Shown: positions 12,601-23,600 of the stretch, one piece after another
Numbering within the stretch: the stretch's first letter is position 1
Layout: every line of letters begins with the position of its first letter
Assembly: GCA_003640385.1 (NCBI GenBank)
Contig: RCAB01000052.1
Coordinates: 1-64,000 of the forward strand
Direction: 5' to 3'
From: Setaria digitata
Taxonomy: Eukaryota > Nematoda > Chromadorea > Rhabditida > Setariidae
Length of the DNA: 64,000 bases
Program-made: the position numbers and the translations under genes
Notes under the pieces: model-generated
The model's database searches: none
The model's input: the letters and a program-made list of their open reading frames with translations, nothing else
Told to the model about the DNA's origin: nothing

Positions 12601-14258
12601 ACTTCTTTTTGCTATTTGCCACTTCTTAACTTTCCTAATGGAAAAATAAATTGACCTATCAAATTTAAAATTCTTGATTAGCTAAGCATAATGAAGTGAT
12701 TAATATACTTGGGACACATCATATTTTCACAGTAATTTATAGTAATTGGAAGGGTATCTGATAGATCGCTATGAATTTGTGAATGGCAATTTAATGATGG
12801 ACAAGTCTAAAATAATAAATAAATTCTAAGATAAAGAACAAATTTTAGGATCTTATCATTTTTGTTCAAACATCCTAATCATTTTTAACAATGGATACCG
12901 AAATTTCCGATCTATTCCATTATCAATTTAAGTTTCTGATTATCAGAGTAATACACAGTAATATTAATAAAAGTATTTTCCTTTGATGAAACTATTCAAA
13001 CCTTACCAATATGTCTTCAGATATTTTCTTCCACTTATCGTTTTTTGTGTGATTGCTCTAAAATTTATCATCATTTTAAATATTTGTAAATTTTGAGCCA
13101 ACATTTCTATCTTCACTGGGAACGTCGTACTGTTCATTTTGCTATAATTCTTCCAGTTTTTATCAGTATGAGAAGTTCTTTTTATCTAGTCTACCTTCTA
13201 ATCTGGACTATTATATCTGGTCTATCTTCCTATCTAACAGTCCGTTGCCAACGGAATTACGCACAGCAAAAGCGTACTTTGATTAAAGTGAAAAAAAAAA
13301 AAAAAAAAAAAAAAAAGTTATGGAAATGGATGATAGAAAGTGTGATAAGAGGATGTATCACTGTTATGTTAGTAATCTTTTAGCATCAGACAGCAATGGG
13401 GAAAGTAAAGTTAATATATCTCGAAAAGATGATATCGAAATAGTGAAGAAGAAACACAGTTAGAAGGTAAAAGGGTAAAAAGCAGTAGCTTATGTGTTCT
13501 ATCACATCTGGTGATGTTACTTGATTACTCTCACATAGGTTGTTATATCAAATCTGATATCATAGTTGATTATGCTTATATGGATTATGTCACAACTGAT
13601 ACCATGGTTTGGTTATGCTTATATCGGTTACATCACATTTAGAAGTATGATTTGGCTATTCTTGCACCATATTAATATCATGGTTAAAATTTGCAAAAAA
13701 AAAAAAAAAAAAATTGCATTCCATCAAAAATTAGGAATGGTTAAACTTCTATAAATTTCTATGAGGCTCTTTTCATTTCTCAAGAAAGAATTGAATTTGT
13801 AAAATAATAAGCTGAAATAAAATTATATCGAAGAGGTTATAGGTGATAAATTGAATTTAATCTTTTTATTTGAAATTATTGAATGATACAAGAAGTGTTA
13901 ATTATTCAATAAATATTATCTGTTTTAATTAACTGATTGTTATTACAAAAATTTTACTGTTCTTATCAATGATTTTTTAACATTTTTTCTCCCTTCTCAC
14001 TAAGCTAGTTCTATGAGCTAAGCTGTAATTGATTATGTGACAAAAAGTTGAACATTTCCTCAAAAATAATAGCTGAAATTTTAGAAATTAAAAAATTTCT
14101 TCTTGCAAATGGCCTACTTTTTGATGACATATCATAGTGGAAATACAGCTGTGACAAAATAAGTGAAAACATGGTAATATTTGAAGCATTTCCGTAAATG
14201 AACACATCTTTAAACATATTCGACATTCGACACTCAATGTATCATCGATGGTTGACAT
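9372..14258 (-). CDS. Four-RING zinc protein with ubiquitin-like C-terminus, 10 exons, 425 aa
   Basis: Exons on the minus strand: 14258-14118, 13057-13007, 12806-12709, 12382-12288, 12111-11938, 11238-11174, 11045-10913, 10553-10399, 10086-9916, 9566-9372. Phases agree throughout. Four consecutive modules share the RING order of metal ligands: C12, C15, C30, H32, C35, C38, C66, C71; then C90, C95, C110, H112, C115, C118, C130, C135; then C148, C151, C167, C169, C172, C175, C192, C197 (Cys in the His place, His at 170); then C213, C219, C233, H235, C238, C241, C256, C261. From about 315 to 410 a ubiquitin-like or similar beta-grasp segment is likely, with TVGDFIREVRRALKILPYEK and later LTKCISELQLTPKSVIHV. 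RING domains usually recruit E2 enzymes, so a ubiquitin-ligase role is inferred, not shown. It is not a canonical RBR. I recognise no named orthologue. Confidence 0.82.
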
Positions 14259-14995
14259 TATTTCAACCTTCAACAATGAATAATTTCAATCAGTCTACCG
14301 TTTAAATATCGTGATTAGAATTTAAATGAGAAACTGATTCGAATTCATAGAATTTCTAAATATTTTATATCCACTGAATATCATTTTTTTTTTTTGGTCA
14401 GGATAAATTAGTAATTATGTGATAATTAAGCTGATAAGTCAGTGATTGAATTTGTAGCTGTAATAGAACACTAAAAATTATTTGCTTAAGTGTGCATATA
14501 ATTAGTTCATAACAACGCAAAAGAAAAATTTTTTTCAGGAAAACATTCAGGAAAAAAATCGAAGTTAAAAAACGCTATTTTTTGAACAATTTAATTAAAT
14601 TATGCCGTACCGGTATCGTTGTATTGCAAGAAAGATTGCGAGTTAGCCATATTTCTTCTAGCATATATAAATTAACGTGATTTAAGTCTGGATTTTACAC
14701 TTATCTAATTCCGAAAGTTTTAATAGTAAATCAACATTCTAGGTGGAAAATTAAACAGGTATGGAGAGACATTGGATGCATGAATTTTTTTAGGCAGGAT
14801 TTAATTTTATTGAAATTTCTCGGTAATTTTTTTCAATTTCGTTTCTGAATTTGGTTCTTATTTTCATTTCAATTAGAAAAGTATTTAATTTAGTTCGGGA
14901 GAAAAACTATGCAAATTTTCAATAAATTTGATTATAAAAGTCAACGTTTTATATCGATTTGAGTTATTTTAATTTTCAGTTCACTAATAACTAAG
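14259..14995. promoter_or_regulatory. Divergent promoter region, RING gene and RNase H gene
   Basis: The RING gene starts leftward at 14258 and the RNase H gene starts rightward at 14996, so these 737 bp must hold both sets of 5' elements. The sequence is AT-rich and has no coding potential. It contains a CCGTACCGGTATCG segment near 14604. No TATA box can be assigned with confidence. Confidence 0.5.
14978..14979 (+). promoter_or_regulatory. Probable spliced-leader acceptor, RNase H gene
   Basis: TTTTAATTTTCAG ends here, 16 nt before the ATG, with no upstream coding exon. This is the normal layout of an SL trans-splice site in nematodes. Confidence 0.5.
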
Positions 14996-16629
14996 ATGTA
15001 TCGTTTCATTTCTAATTTTGTGCGTCGCGGTGCTGGCTGGAATAACTTATCAGCGTTATTTACGTTACGAAATGAAAACATTATACTTGAAGGTATCATT
15101 GGTGCACACGAAAAATATTATCATTTCATATCAGTTAGGGGACAAGAAAAGAAAAAAAAATTAATGTGAGTGAAGCATTTAGAAAATTGATCGCTAGAAT
15201 GAAACAGTCGTGAATTTTCAGATAGTACACAGACAATAAATTCAACCATTGATAAAAGTGATAGTATCAGCAGTGGTGAAATTTCATCATCCAATGAGTC
15301 TACCGGAACTCGAACACCAACCGGATTGCCACCAGTTGTTGTAATAGTTTCTTCTTTTTTTCGTGCAAATATTCGAATTAATTACCTAATACCGGTCAAT
15401 AAATTATCACTGAATAATACTAGACTAATTATTCACTATTGAGGAAAGGAACTGAGTACTGCCACAAATTTAGTCGAGAAGCGAAATGAACTTTCATTTT
15501 TTCTTTCTTCAAGATTTATACTGATGGTTCTTGTGTCGAGAATTATGCCTCTGGCATTGGTATTTATTTCGGGCCGAATCATCCCCTGAATAAAAGTAAA
15601 GCAATTCATGGCTATGAGCATAACAGTGGACTAGCTGAGATAATTGCGGTTAAGATGGCGTTGAAATCATTACGAAAATGGAATTATTACAAGTAAAAAT
15701 TACATCATTTATTATGATAACAATAATATTCTAACTGATTAATGATATAATGTTAGGATTGTACTTTGTTATTTCTTAATAATCGTTATAAGTAAAATTT
15801 TAACGATAATAATTCACAATAAGTTCCATATTAATAACATTTTTTATGTCTTCTGGTCAGAAAAATAAAAAGTCTACTTTTTTTTTCTCATCAAACTAAT
15901 TAAATTAGTTGAAGCCAGCTTTCCAAAAAAGAAAAAGAAAACTTTACCAGAGGTGAAAATGTGATTTTACGTACGGATTTCTTACCGCTCATCTATGCAA
16001 TGAATAATGACGGCTTCAACGGACGATTTCATAAGGAATATCTGAAGCTAAAGCAATTAGCTAGTAAATTTCCAAATGGAGTACAATTTGAGCATGTTTT
16101 TGGTCATGAAGGAGAGCATGGAAATGAAGAGGTTAAATGTTCTCCTTGAAACGAGCTTTCCACGTTTTTCACGTGATACCCTTTCCTCCAAATGTTAGTG
16201 TCTCATCCAGTTTTCCTTTTAAAGCTTTTTCATAATTTTCCATATCATTCATCATGGCTAATTAGTTTGCAAAATTTTGCAGTTTTCATTAATTTTTACA
16301 ATTTTATGCATGTACACTTATCAAGTGTAATTTTATTTCATGGAAATTAATTGCACATACGAGTGAACTTCCAATTTCAGGCAAATAATTTAGCACGTCA
16401 AGCAACAATAGATGCAAGATTAGCGCGTTCTCGTAGTGCATCACCATTTCGTGGTGTACCATATGATTATGAATTTCCGAAACGTCCTCATTCACGTTCA
16501 CGTTCACGTTCACATTCACGGAATGTCAAATATTCCAGACGTGTTAATTCCATAAAGCATCGTCGTAGTCGAAGTGCTTATATTCCGGGAAAATATTCTA
16601 GAACATATTCGAGACATCGAAGACGATAA
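14996..16629 (+). CDS. RNase H1-type domain fused to an RS-rich tail, 5 exons, 274 aa
   Basis: Exons: 14996-15092, 15222-15340, 15514-15692, 15951-16131, 16381-16629, all in phase. Residues 72-200 form an RNase H fold: VIYTDGS (D76), IGIYFGPNHPLN, LAEI (E114), LRTDF (D141), HVFGHEGEHGNEEANNLAR. The first three acidic metal ligands and the loop histidine (H184) are kept. The fourth, normally Asp in EEADRLAR, is Asn (N194); the E. coli enzyme is known to tolerate substitution there, so cleavage of RNA in RNA/DNA hybrids remains possible. The usual N-terminal hybrid-binding domain is missing; instead there is a Ser/Thr-rich linker after a short basic start. From about 208 to the end the protein is Arg/Ser-rich, with RSRS and SRSRSRSHSR runs as in splicing factors. 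This suggests a nuclear, splicing-linked RNase H. Confidence 0.85.
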
Positions 16630-17283
16630 AGACCCTAAAACAACAATTAGTCCAATATTTCTAGCATCTATCATTGCAACATACTGACGAAGAGAATCTC
16701 GTGGAGAACAGTAGGAAAGATTAAGACCGAAGATAGCAAAACTTTCGACTCTCAACGAAACTCTCGAATAACTCTCATATTCTGATAGTAAAACTGTTTC
16801 CCTTGTTTTCTCCATCACAAAACTAAGATCTGATCTTGTTCCTATTTCGATCTATTTCCTAATCACACTGTAGTTATTTGTATCTTTTATCATTCTCGAA
16901 AAGAACTGTAATTAACCAACAAATTGTAAACCCAACTTCTAAATCTCTTTCCAGTCATTCGAATTTAAGTCAAAATTATAAAACTACCTGGTAGTGCAAA
17001 TTTTTTTTTAACTGTACTAGTATTATTTACTTCTATTGTAAAACTTATTTAACACAAACAGTGAACAAACTTGAGAAATGATAGAAATGTAACTCAGAAA
17101 CGAAATAATTGGTCTGATCTTTTTGTATATTTGATTACTCGATAACTCATTTTATCAAAGTATATCTCTTGCACCTGTTATTAGCTTGTCATTTTGTCAT
17201 GTAACAAGTAATTGCACTAATTACAATATGTTGAAAGACTATTGTGTTCCCTGTTCTTACACATTCCGCTACTTCAAACGGAC

Positions 17284-17911
17284 CGAGATATCCCGGTATG
17301 CTACCAAATGAACACAAGAAGATATATTTGATAAATTTCTATACAGGACATCAATATACGTATATATAATAATCTCCAACAGTTACCGCAGCTGGTAAAC
17401 GACTACCGTAAACGTAATTTATGCGCACCATGAAACTATTGATAACTGGAAGAATCACATTTTTTACGAATGCCATCAAAGTAGTGTGAAGGCTACGGTA
17501 TCGGTAGACTTGAACTAAGCTACAGCACTTTTTATAACCATTGGTAATGCGCGATACAGTAAGGTCAGTGATAGTGCTACTGAAGCTTATGATTGCATGG
17601 ACGCTATAATCATATATCATCACTAATGATAGTGCTAAATGGAAAAATCATAGATACCGGTGGTGTGCGGTACCACGGTAGATACCAGTGATAATGGGTG
17701 TAGCATAGGTGCCAGTGGTATTCGGTACCATAAGTAGCGATAGGTACTAAGGAGGTTATCAGTGCTAGTGAGTAGTATTCCAATGAAAATAACGGTGTGT
17801 CATAAGAGCAGTGTATAGTAAATTTAGCCGCTTTGACAAAAACATCTAATGAGTATTTCGTATTTTAACTAAAATCCTCATGTAACTCACAAGAGAACCG
17901 GGATATCCCGG
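17284..17911. repeat. Segment bounded by two near-identical 14-bp palindromes
   Basis: CCGAGATATCCCGG starts the segment and the perfect palindrome CCGGGATATCCCGG ends it. Inside, imperfect copies of a GGTACC-containing motif recur (for example GCGGTACCACGGTAGATACC, TTCGGTACCATAAG). No transposase and no clear target-site duplication are seen. Confidence 0.45.
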
Positions 17912-17949
17912 GAAATCCGCTACGCATCCCCCTAACACGAGACGAAAGG

Positions 17950-18145
17950 TTTTACACTTTGTTGATTTTTGCAACTGAGCACCCAGCCCACACGCCTTTC
18001 GCTATCGGTAGGAGAAAGAGGGAATTGGTGTGGCGAAGTGGAGTGTTAAGGAGTGCAGTCGTAGCACGTGTTAGGCGTGTGTCACCACGTGGGTCTGGTT
18101 CCGTGTACCTGTCCACGTCATTATCTCGTGGACTGACGTGAAAAT
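17950..18145 (+). promoter_or_regulatory. GC-richer promoter block with E-boxes
   Basis: CACGTG occurs at 18065-18070 and 18086-18091, CACGTCA near 18114 and TGACGTG near 18134. The block lies 330-520 bp upstream of the RAB5IF-like start. In animals CACGTG is bound by bHLH-zip factors (Myc/Max, TFEB/HLH-30) and TGACGT by bZIP factors. Function here is inferred. Confidence 0.4.
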
Positions 18146-18447
18146 CTTTTGATTGTTGTTTTGCATTTTACTTATGTGGGTGTGTGCTTAGTTAACAAGA
18201 GGATTCATAGGTGATGGTTTTAGGTTCGCAGGTGCTGTAGATTCAGAATTCTACCGCTCGATGTACGCAAAACATACTGTCAAGAGCTAGCGAAAGATTT
18301 ACTTTCTTACTCCTCTATCCTATTTTTTATTGTTCTTTGTAAGATTGCTGCTATTGTTGTATAAGCTTATGGTGCCTTATGATGCAATAAGTTGTGTTAT
18401 CCATTATCTTGCATGAACCTGTTGCAGCTATGTGATTATAGAATTTC

Positions 18448-18449
18448 AG
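18448..18449 (+). promoter_or_regulatory. Probable spliced-leader acceptor, RAB5IF homologue
   Basis: TAGAATTTCAG ends here, 22 nt before the first ATG. The leader contains a short upstream ORF (18455-18478) that overlaps the first ATG and stops at the second (18478). Confidence 0.45.
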
Positions 18450-18471
18450 GTTTCATGATAAGATACGGTTT

Positions 18472-19484
18472 ATGGTAATGTCATCGAAGAAGAGCTTGCA
18501 ACTGCAAGGAAATTCCGAAACTGTTCACTGGAAAAAGACGGTAATTTTTTGCATTTTTTTAATGAAAATTTTGATGATTTTAATAAGCCAAAATAACATA
18601 GGAATTGGGATTGCTCACATGCTTGATATTATTAATCATTACATGGTGAATATTTGATATGTTTGTAACCCTCAAATTCAAACGCTCCGTTGTTTTAATG
18701 AGCAACATCCTTTATGAATTTTTATTCGTATTCTCAGATTCAATTGCAAAATTACATATTTCATATGTTAATTTGCGGCAGACGTGCCTCACAAATACTA
18801 TTTAGCTGGCTAAAGCATTAGTGAGTGGAAGTGAATGGCCTGATAAGGATGAACTGTTGGATGTGTTGTATTGGGGCAGACAGCTTCTCGCACTGATAAT
18901 TGGTATTTTCTGGGGTTTCATACCTTTGCATGGTTTTTTGGCTATTGTCCTCTATGTTGTAATTTCTACTACGGTTGGCCAACTTTACACTACCAATTTT
19001 CAAAAGGTTTAACATCATATTCTTTGTTCTTTTCTTGTTTTTTTCGTTCACAGTTACCATTTAAATTGATGTTTCTTTCATGTTAATTTCATGCTGATCT
19101 CATTCATATTTTTCCTTACAGTCATCTGCAATAATTTACGAGTTAGAAAACTTATAAGTAGTAGAAAAATTTACGAGTTATTAATAGTTTAGACGGAATT
19201 TGTTTCGGATATTCATGTCATGATATCTTTTATGAAGCATTATTCGATTTATGTGATTCAGATTATAATGAATAACTGTAGCGGATTTTCTAAACGAAAA
19301 AAAGTAATTCATTTATATACAATCCTGTTTGACGAATAGTAATGTGTAATTTATAAACTGTTTTTAGGTGGACGAAGATTCGTTGGGTGGATTTTGGGAA
19401 TTAGCAAAAGAAGGTTTTGGATCTGCATTCGCCACGTTCATGGTATCGTGGATAGGCGTTTATTCTGCTTCACATTTTAACTAA
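18472..19484 (+). CDS. RAB5IF: RAB5IF / C20orf24 family membrane protein, 3 exons, 128 aa
   Basis: Exons: 18472-18540, 18806-19006, 19368-19484. The acceptor at 18806 (CTATTTAG) is used because it keeps frame and restores the family block LAKALVSGSEWPDKDELLDV; a TTCTCAG further upstream leads to a stop. The core YWGRQLLALIIGIFWGFIP then HGFLAIVLYVV gives two hydrophobic segments. A third helix follows the acidic turn VDEDSLGGFWELAKEGF, in FATFMVSWIGVYSASHFN. Length and order match animal RAB5IF (about 130 residues), an ER and mitochondrial membrane protein linked to multipass-protein insertion and respirasome assembly. The second ATG (18478) is an alternative start, giving 126 residues, and is the only one fully free of the upstream ORF. 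The N-terminal 20 residues are less conserved. Confidence 0.88.
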
Positions 19485-20651
19485 GTTATTGTTTTTTTTT
19501 TTTTTCTTTTTTCTCTCTCTCTCAGTGTAACTGATTTAAAATTGATTTGTTGGATTTTATGAAAAGAAAGAGGTTTTATGTTACTGTATTAGGACTACTT
19601 CAACTTGCTCATACCACTTGATTTAATTTAATTTAAACTTAATGTAGTCTTTCAATTTACTTAAAACTGAATATCTAAGGTCATTTTACATTTGGAAAAT
19701 CAGTTATTTATAATTAATCGACGAATTCGTTTGGATAAGCACGATTAGATTGTTTGGGTTTATTTGAATTACTAAAATCCCGTTAATTGTATACTTTTGA
19801 AATAAGTGAGTTTTGTTATTCGTTTCTGCATGCTTGAATTGCATTCCGTATCATTTTTTTTATTATTATAATGCAGTTATAAGTATTTCTAACATGTTTA
19901 CAGTGAATGTAAAAGACTTTTCTTGCTGAAAAAGGTTAACCTTAAATGAAAGTGTGCCCGGGTTCACCATATCTTTAGAAAATCGTTAATCCAGGTCTGT
20001 CAATATTCTGTGATTTGTGGTAGATTATGTCTAAGATGAAATCGATAATATGACTTGTTTTGTTTCGTATAATTTATAAAATATTTGTAACTTTGTAGAA
20101 TATGCTGTTTGTTTACAGGATATATCCTCGCTATCCTATTTATGGTTGTAGCTATGTAAAACAACTTACTGATTTTAAAATACTACATTTAAAAGTGGTC
20201 ATAGATAACTCATGGAGAAAATGTTCGACATGTGAATCGCAAAAGCTGCATCTGTTTGATTTTCAGCAATAGTTATGTTGCAGAAGTTGTTTTTTGAGAA
20301 GGTTGTTTTATTGATATGCCATGGATAAGTTAAAAGATTTAGTCGGGCCCTTCGTTGCATTTTTTTTTTCTTTTTTTATTTTTACATTTTCCCTTGATAA
20401 CTATTGCATTTTGCTGCAGAGCTGGTTGGTAGTATGAAGTGATAACGTTTCGTTTTGCGGGTCCCATGTTTGTAATTGAAATGCTACTGAAATTGCTGTA
20501 TGTTTGGATAATTCTAGCAACCAGTGAACAGGACCGAAGTATCCTTAAGAATTTTTCTTCTCTGTACTTTTTTTCACACATATTAACAGTATTTAGAAGC
20601 TAGAATAAATTTCTTTCAATCCAATTCGAAACTATAGAATTTTGAATTTTG
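19485..20651. other. Intergenic region
   Basis: This holds the 3' flank of the RAB5IF homologue (T- and CT-rich just after the stop) and the 5' flank of the glucosyltransferase gene. I see no coding exon. A minus-strand open frame at 20339-20581 has low-complexity Lys/Arg content and no splice support. Confidence 0.6.
20636..20637 (+). promoter_or_regulatory. Possible spliced-leader acceptor, glucosyltransferase
   Basis: CGAAACTATAG ends here, 14 nt before the ATG of the candidate signal-peptide exon. It is weaker than the consensus TTTCAG. Confidence 0.3.
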
Positions 20652-23600
20652 ATGGATGAGTTAGTCAACACCAAATATTTTATGCTTTATTTTTTACATT
20701 TTCAGTTTATTACTTTCGATTTAAGTACTCAGTTTGTCCATTAGTGGGATAGCTGGTGGTCTGAATAGGTCGATTAAAGTGAAGTTGTAAATGTTTAAAT
20801 TTTATTTGGGAAAAGTTATATTCTAGTAGATATTCCATTTGTAGTTGACTGCATCAAGTATTAATAGATTGTTTTTACTTATAAAGAAGTTTTTGAAAAA
20901 TTTTGTTTGCCAGAAGTGTCGGCAGCAAGGAATGAAACTTCGATTCTTTTCGTGATTTTATCGCAAAATGCTGATTACGATGCTCGTAGGACTTCTGTTT
21001 TGTTCGATTCGTTGACAAAACAAATTTCAGAAAATGAAAATTTGGTAAGAAATGGCGTTTTCTTTTAAAATACCACACTATTTTTAGTGCAATCATGCCT
21101 GTCCCGCTTTTTCTTGGCAACATATACTACACCTTCTTCGGAAGAGTTTCTAGTTCTCTGCCTTTTCTCTTCCACACAGTCATTTTGGGAACAGAAACAT
21201 TGAATATATCGTTGTAGCAGCTGTCCTCCTCTTGATCCATAGTTTGCGCTCATTTTATTGAGTCCTTGTTTTTGTTAGGTCTGAGTTACTTTACAGGCTT
21301 GAAGGATTTGAAACTTAACCAGTGGCCGTAACTATGCGTAAGATTTTCCATTAATTAAATTGGGAACTAAATTTACTCCAGGAACTCAAGTGACTTTTGT
21401 GTTGCAGCGTGCCGATGTTCTAAGAACATATGAAGATCTTCCAGAAATCATAGGAGCGTGGGCAATTTGGCCGATGCTGACAAGGTTGCTTTTTCCTGTA
21501 ATAAACAAAATAACAGTACTAACCATTGTGAAAATTTTAAATATCAATTATTTTTCAGCTTGTCGGAAAAATATAAAGATTCACAGTGGGATTGGTTGTT
21601 TATCTGTGAACCGGATACGATAGTGAATATTAGTGCTTTGGTTAAACATCTGAATTCTTTCGATCCAAATGTGGAGCATTTAGTTGGACGAGGATTAACT
21701 GACAAAATGTTGGATTCTTTAATTCATGCATTTAGCTTTCTGCTTCTTGACGGAAGCTATCTAGATAATTGGGTTGCTATTTTGGACTGCTTTTTCAATA
21801 TATATATATATAAATCTTTAATATATATTATATATAAAAAAAGAAAAATATAAAAAATGGTATTCTAATTTTTTTTTTTACAGGAGTACNTAAGATATAT
21901 TATATATATATTATATATATTAAGATATATTATATATATATTATTATATATATTATATATATATATATTATTAAAGATATATATATATATACATATATAT
22001 ATATCTTTAATATATATTATATATAAAAAAAGAAAAATATAAAAAATGGTATTCTAATTTTTTTTTTTACAGGAGTACAATAATTCATCACTTTTTTAAT
22101 TACGAAGACGATCAACAACATTTTCTCTATCCTGATATTGCCGCTGGGCTAGTTATTTCATGGTCACTACTTCAAAGTACTGATGTGTTTACACGGGAAG
22201 GTTTCGCTATCGATGCAAAACNTTTTCTCTATCCTGATATTGCCGCTGGGCTAGTTATTTCATGGTCAGTACTTCAAAGTACTGATGTGTTTACACGGGA
22301 AGGTTTCGCTATCGATGCAAAACATGAGGTTACTCTTCCTCCTTTTTTCTTTTCTTCAGATCAGATTTTTGCTTTCATTTCTCTATCAACTTTTTTAATT
22401 TGCTGGGAACTTGTAAAATATATGATATATTATGAGATGCGTTTTCGTTTCCCTTTTCTAAGGAACTGTCGAACAGATTAATAGAATTTTTAAAATGGAA
22501 TAAAATATTAAAGAAATCTAGATTGTAGTTTGCGAGACTGTTAAAAGATAAACGTGGTATCATATTAAACAACACACTCTCTTTCTGCCTTCTGCCAGAA
22601 GAATTAAATTGTATTACTCGTTATGTACAACCAGCTTTGCGGGTTTGTCTTTTAATCATTATAAATATACATTGTGCAGAATAGTAGCATTCATTGTTTT
22701 CACACTAAAAAGCTTATAGTTTCAATTTAATATCTCAGCTCCCGAAAACTCCCGCTACTTTTTTTTTGTAAAAGATTTTGCGTCACTCTTCTTTCTAACT
22801 GTTGATTGCTTAAATGACGGTAGGATTGTAATTTTTCCAATAGTGTCATTTTCGTAATTTTACTTCAGTAATTTTCGTTGCACCATCCATGGCATCCCCT
22901 CTTGAAAATGTGAAAAAAAAAAAGCTAGTGCTTCAAAATATACTGTTTTTCATTCATTGCATCCAAGTTTTTTTTTTCCACATTAAGAGCGAAAGTTAGC
23001 TGATTTGCCTCTTTCAAGACTATATAGAACTTCTCTCATGTTATGCTTAAAAATTTCTTCAGTGTTTACGTAATGACATTTTACCGAATTTATGAATTTA
23101 GTGCATGAATGAAATAACCAACGAAGATGTTTACTTTGCGATCAAAACCTTCAACAAATTCCATAAAACGCGCATTGTAGTTGTCAAACGAACATGGGCT
23201 AAAACAGCAAAATTCGTGGAATATTTTAGCGATATTGAAGATTATTATGTGCCAACTGTGAATCTCGGCATTCGAAATACGGAAAGAGGTAAATCCTTGA
23301 ATGCTATGAAAAATGAATTTTATGAAATATAATGACCGTCGTCTGAGCCATTTTTTTTTGTTGCATTGAGGATGAAATAAAAACATGTTTACAGAAAAAA
23401 CTTTGAATATTATTCTCACTCTTGGTAATTTGCTTTACTATGCAGAATATTTCCACTGACTTTTAGCTATAGTAGGAATATCTTTTGGTTGACTTTTTTA
23501 AATGCTCTATAATCATGCACTTCGTCAGTTTCTTTGTTAACTTTTTATAAATCTCTTCGATAATTTAGTTCGAAAAATTCCTTAGAATTTTCAACTATTT

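Larger units (their letters stand above)
16630..18471. other. Intergenic region with palindromes and ACGT-rich upstream block
   Basis: There is no gene. At 17284-17297 and 17898-17911 lie two copies (one mismatch) of the palindrome CCGGGATATCCCGG. Between them is a tract rich in GGTACC and AGTGATA variants (about 17640-17770). From 17890 to 18140 the base composition is clearly more GC-rich, with two CACGTG boxes and CACGTCA and TGACGTG sites, likely the promoter of the RAB5IF homologue. Short frames here match nothing. Confidence 0.55.

Noticed and set aside
13093..13383. 96-codon plus-strand frame with hydrophobic residues
   Set aside because: It lies antisense in the first intron of the RING gene, includes a poly(A)-encoded Lys run, and has no splice or family support.
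18821..19012. Start of the RAB5IF homologue at an internal codon near 18821
   Set aside because: Family alignment needs the LAKALV segment upstream and the exon at 18472, which joins in phase.
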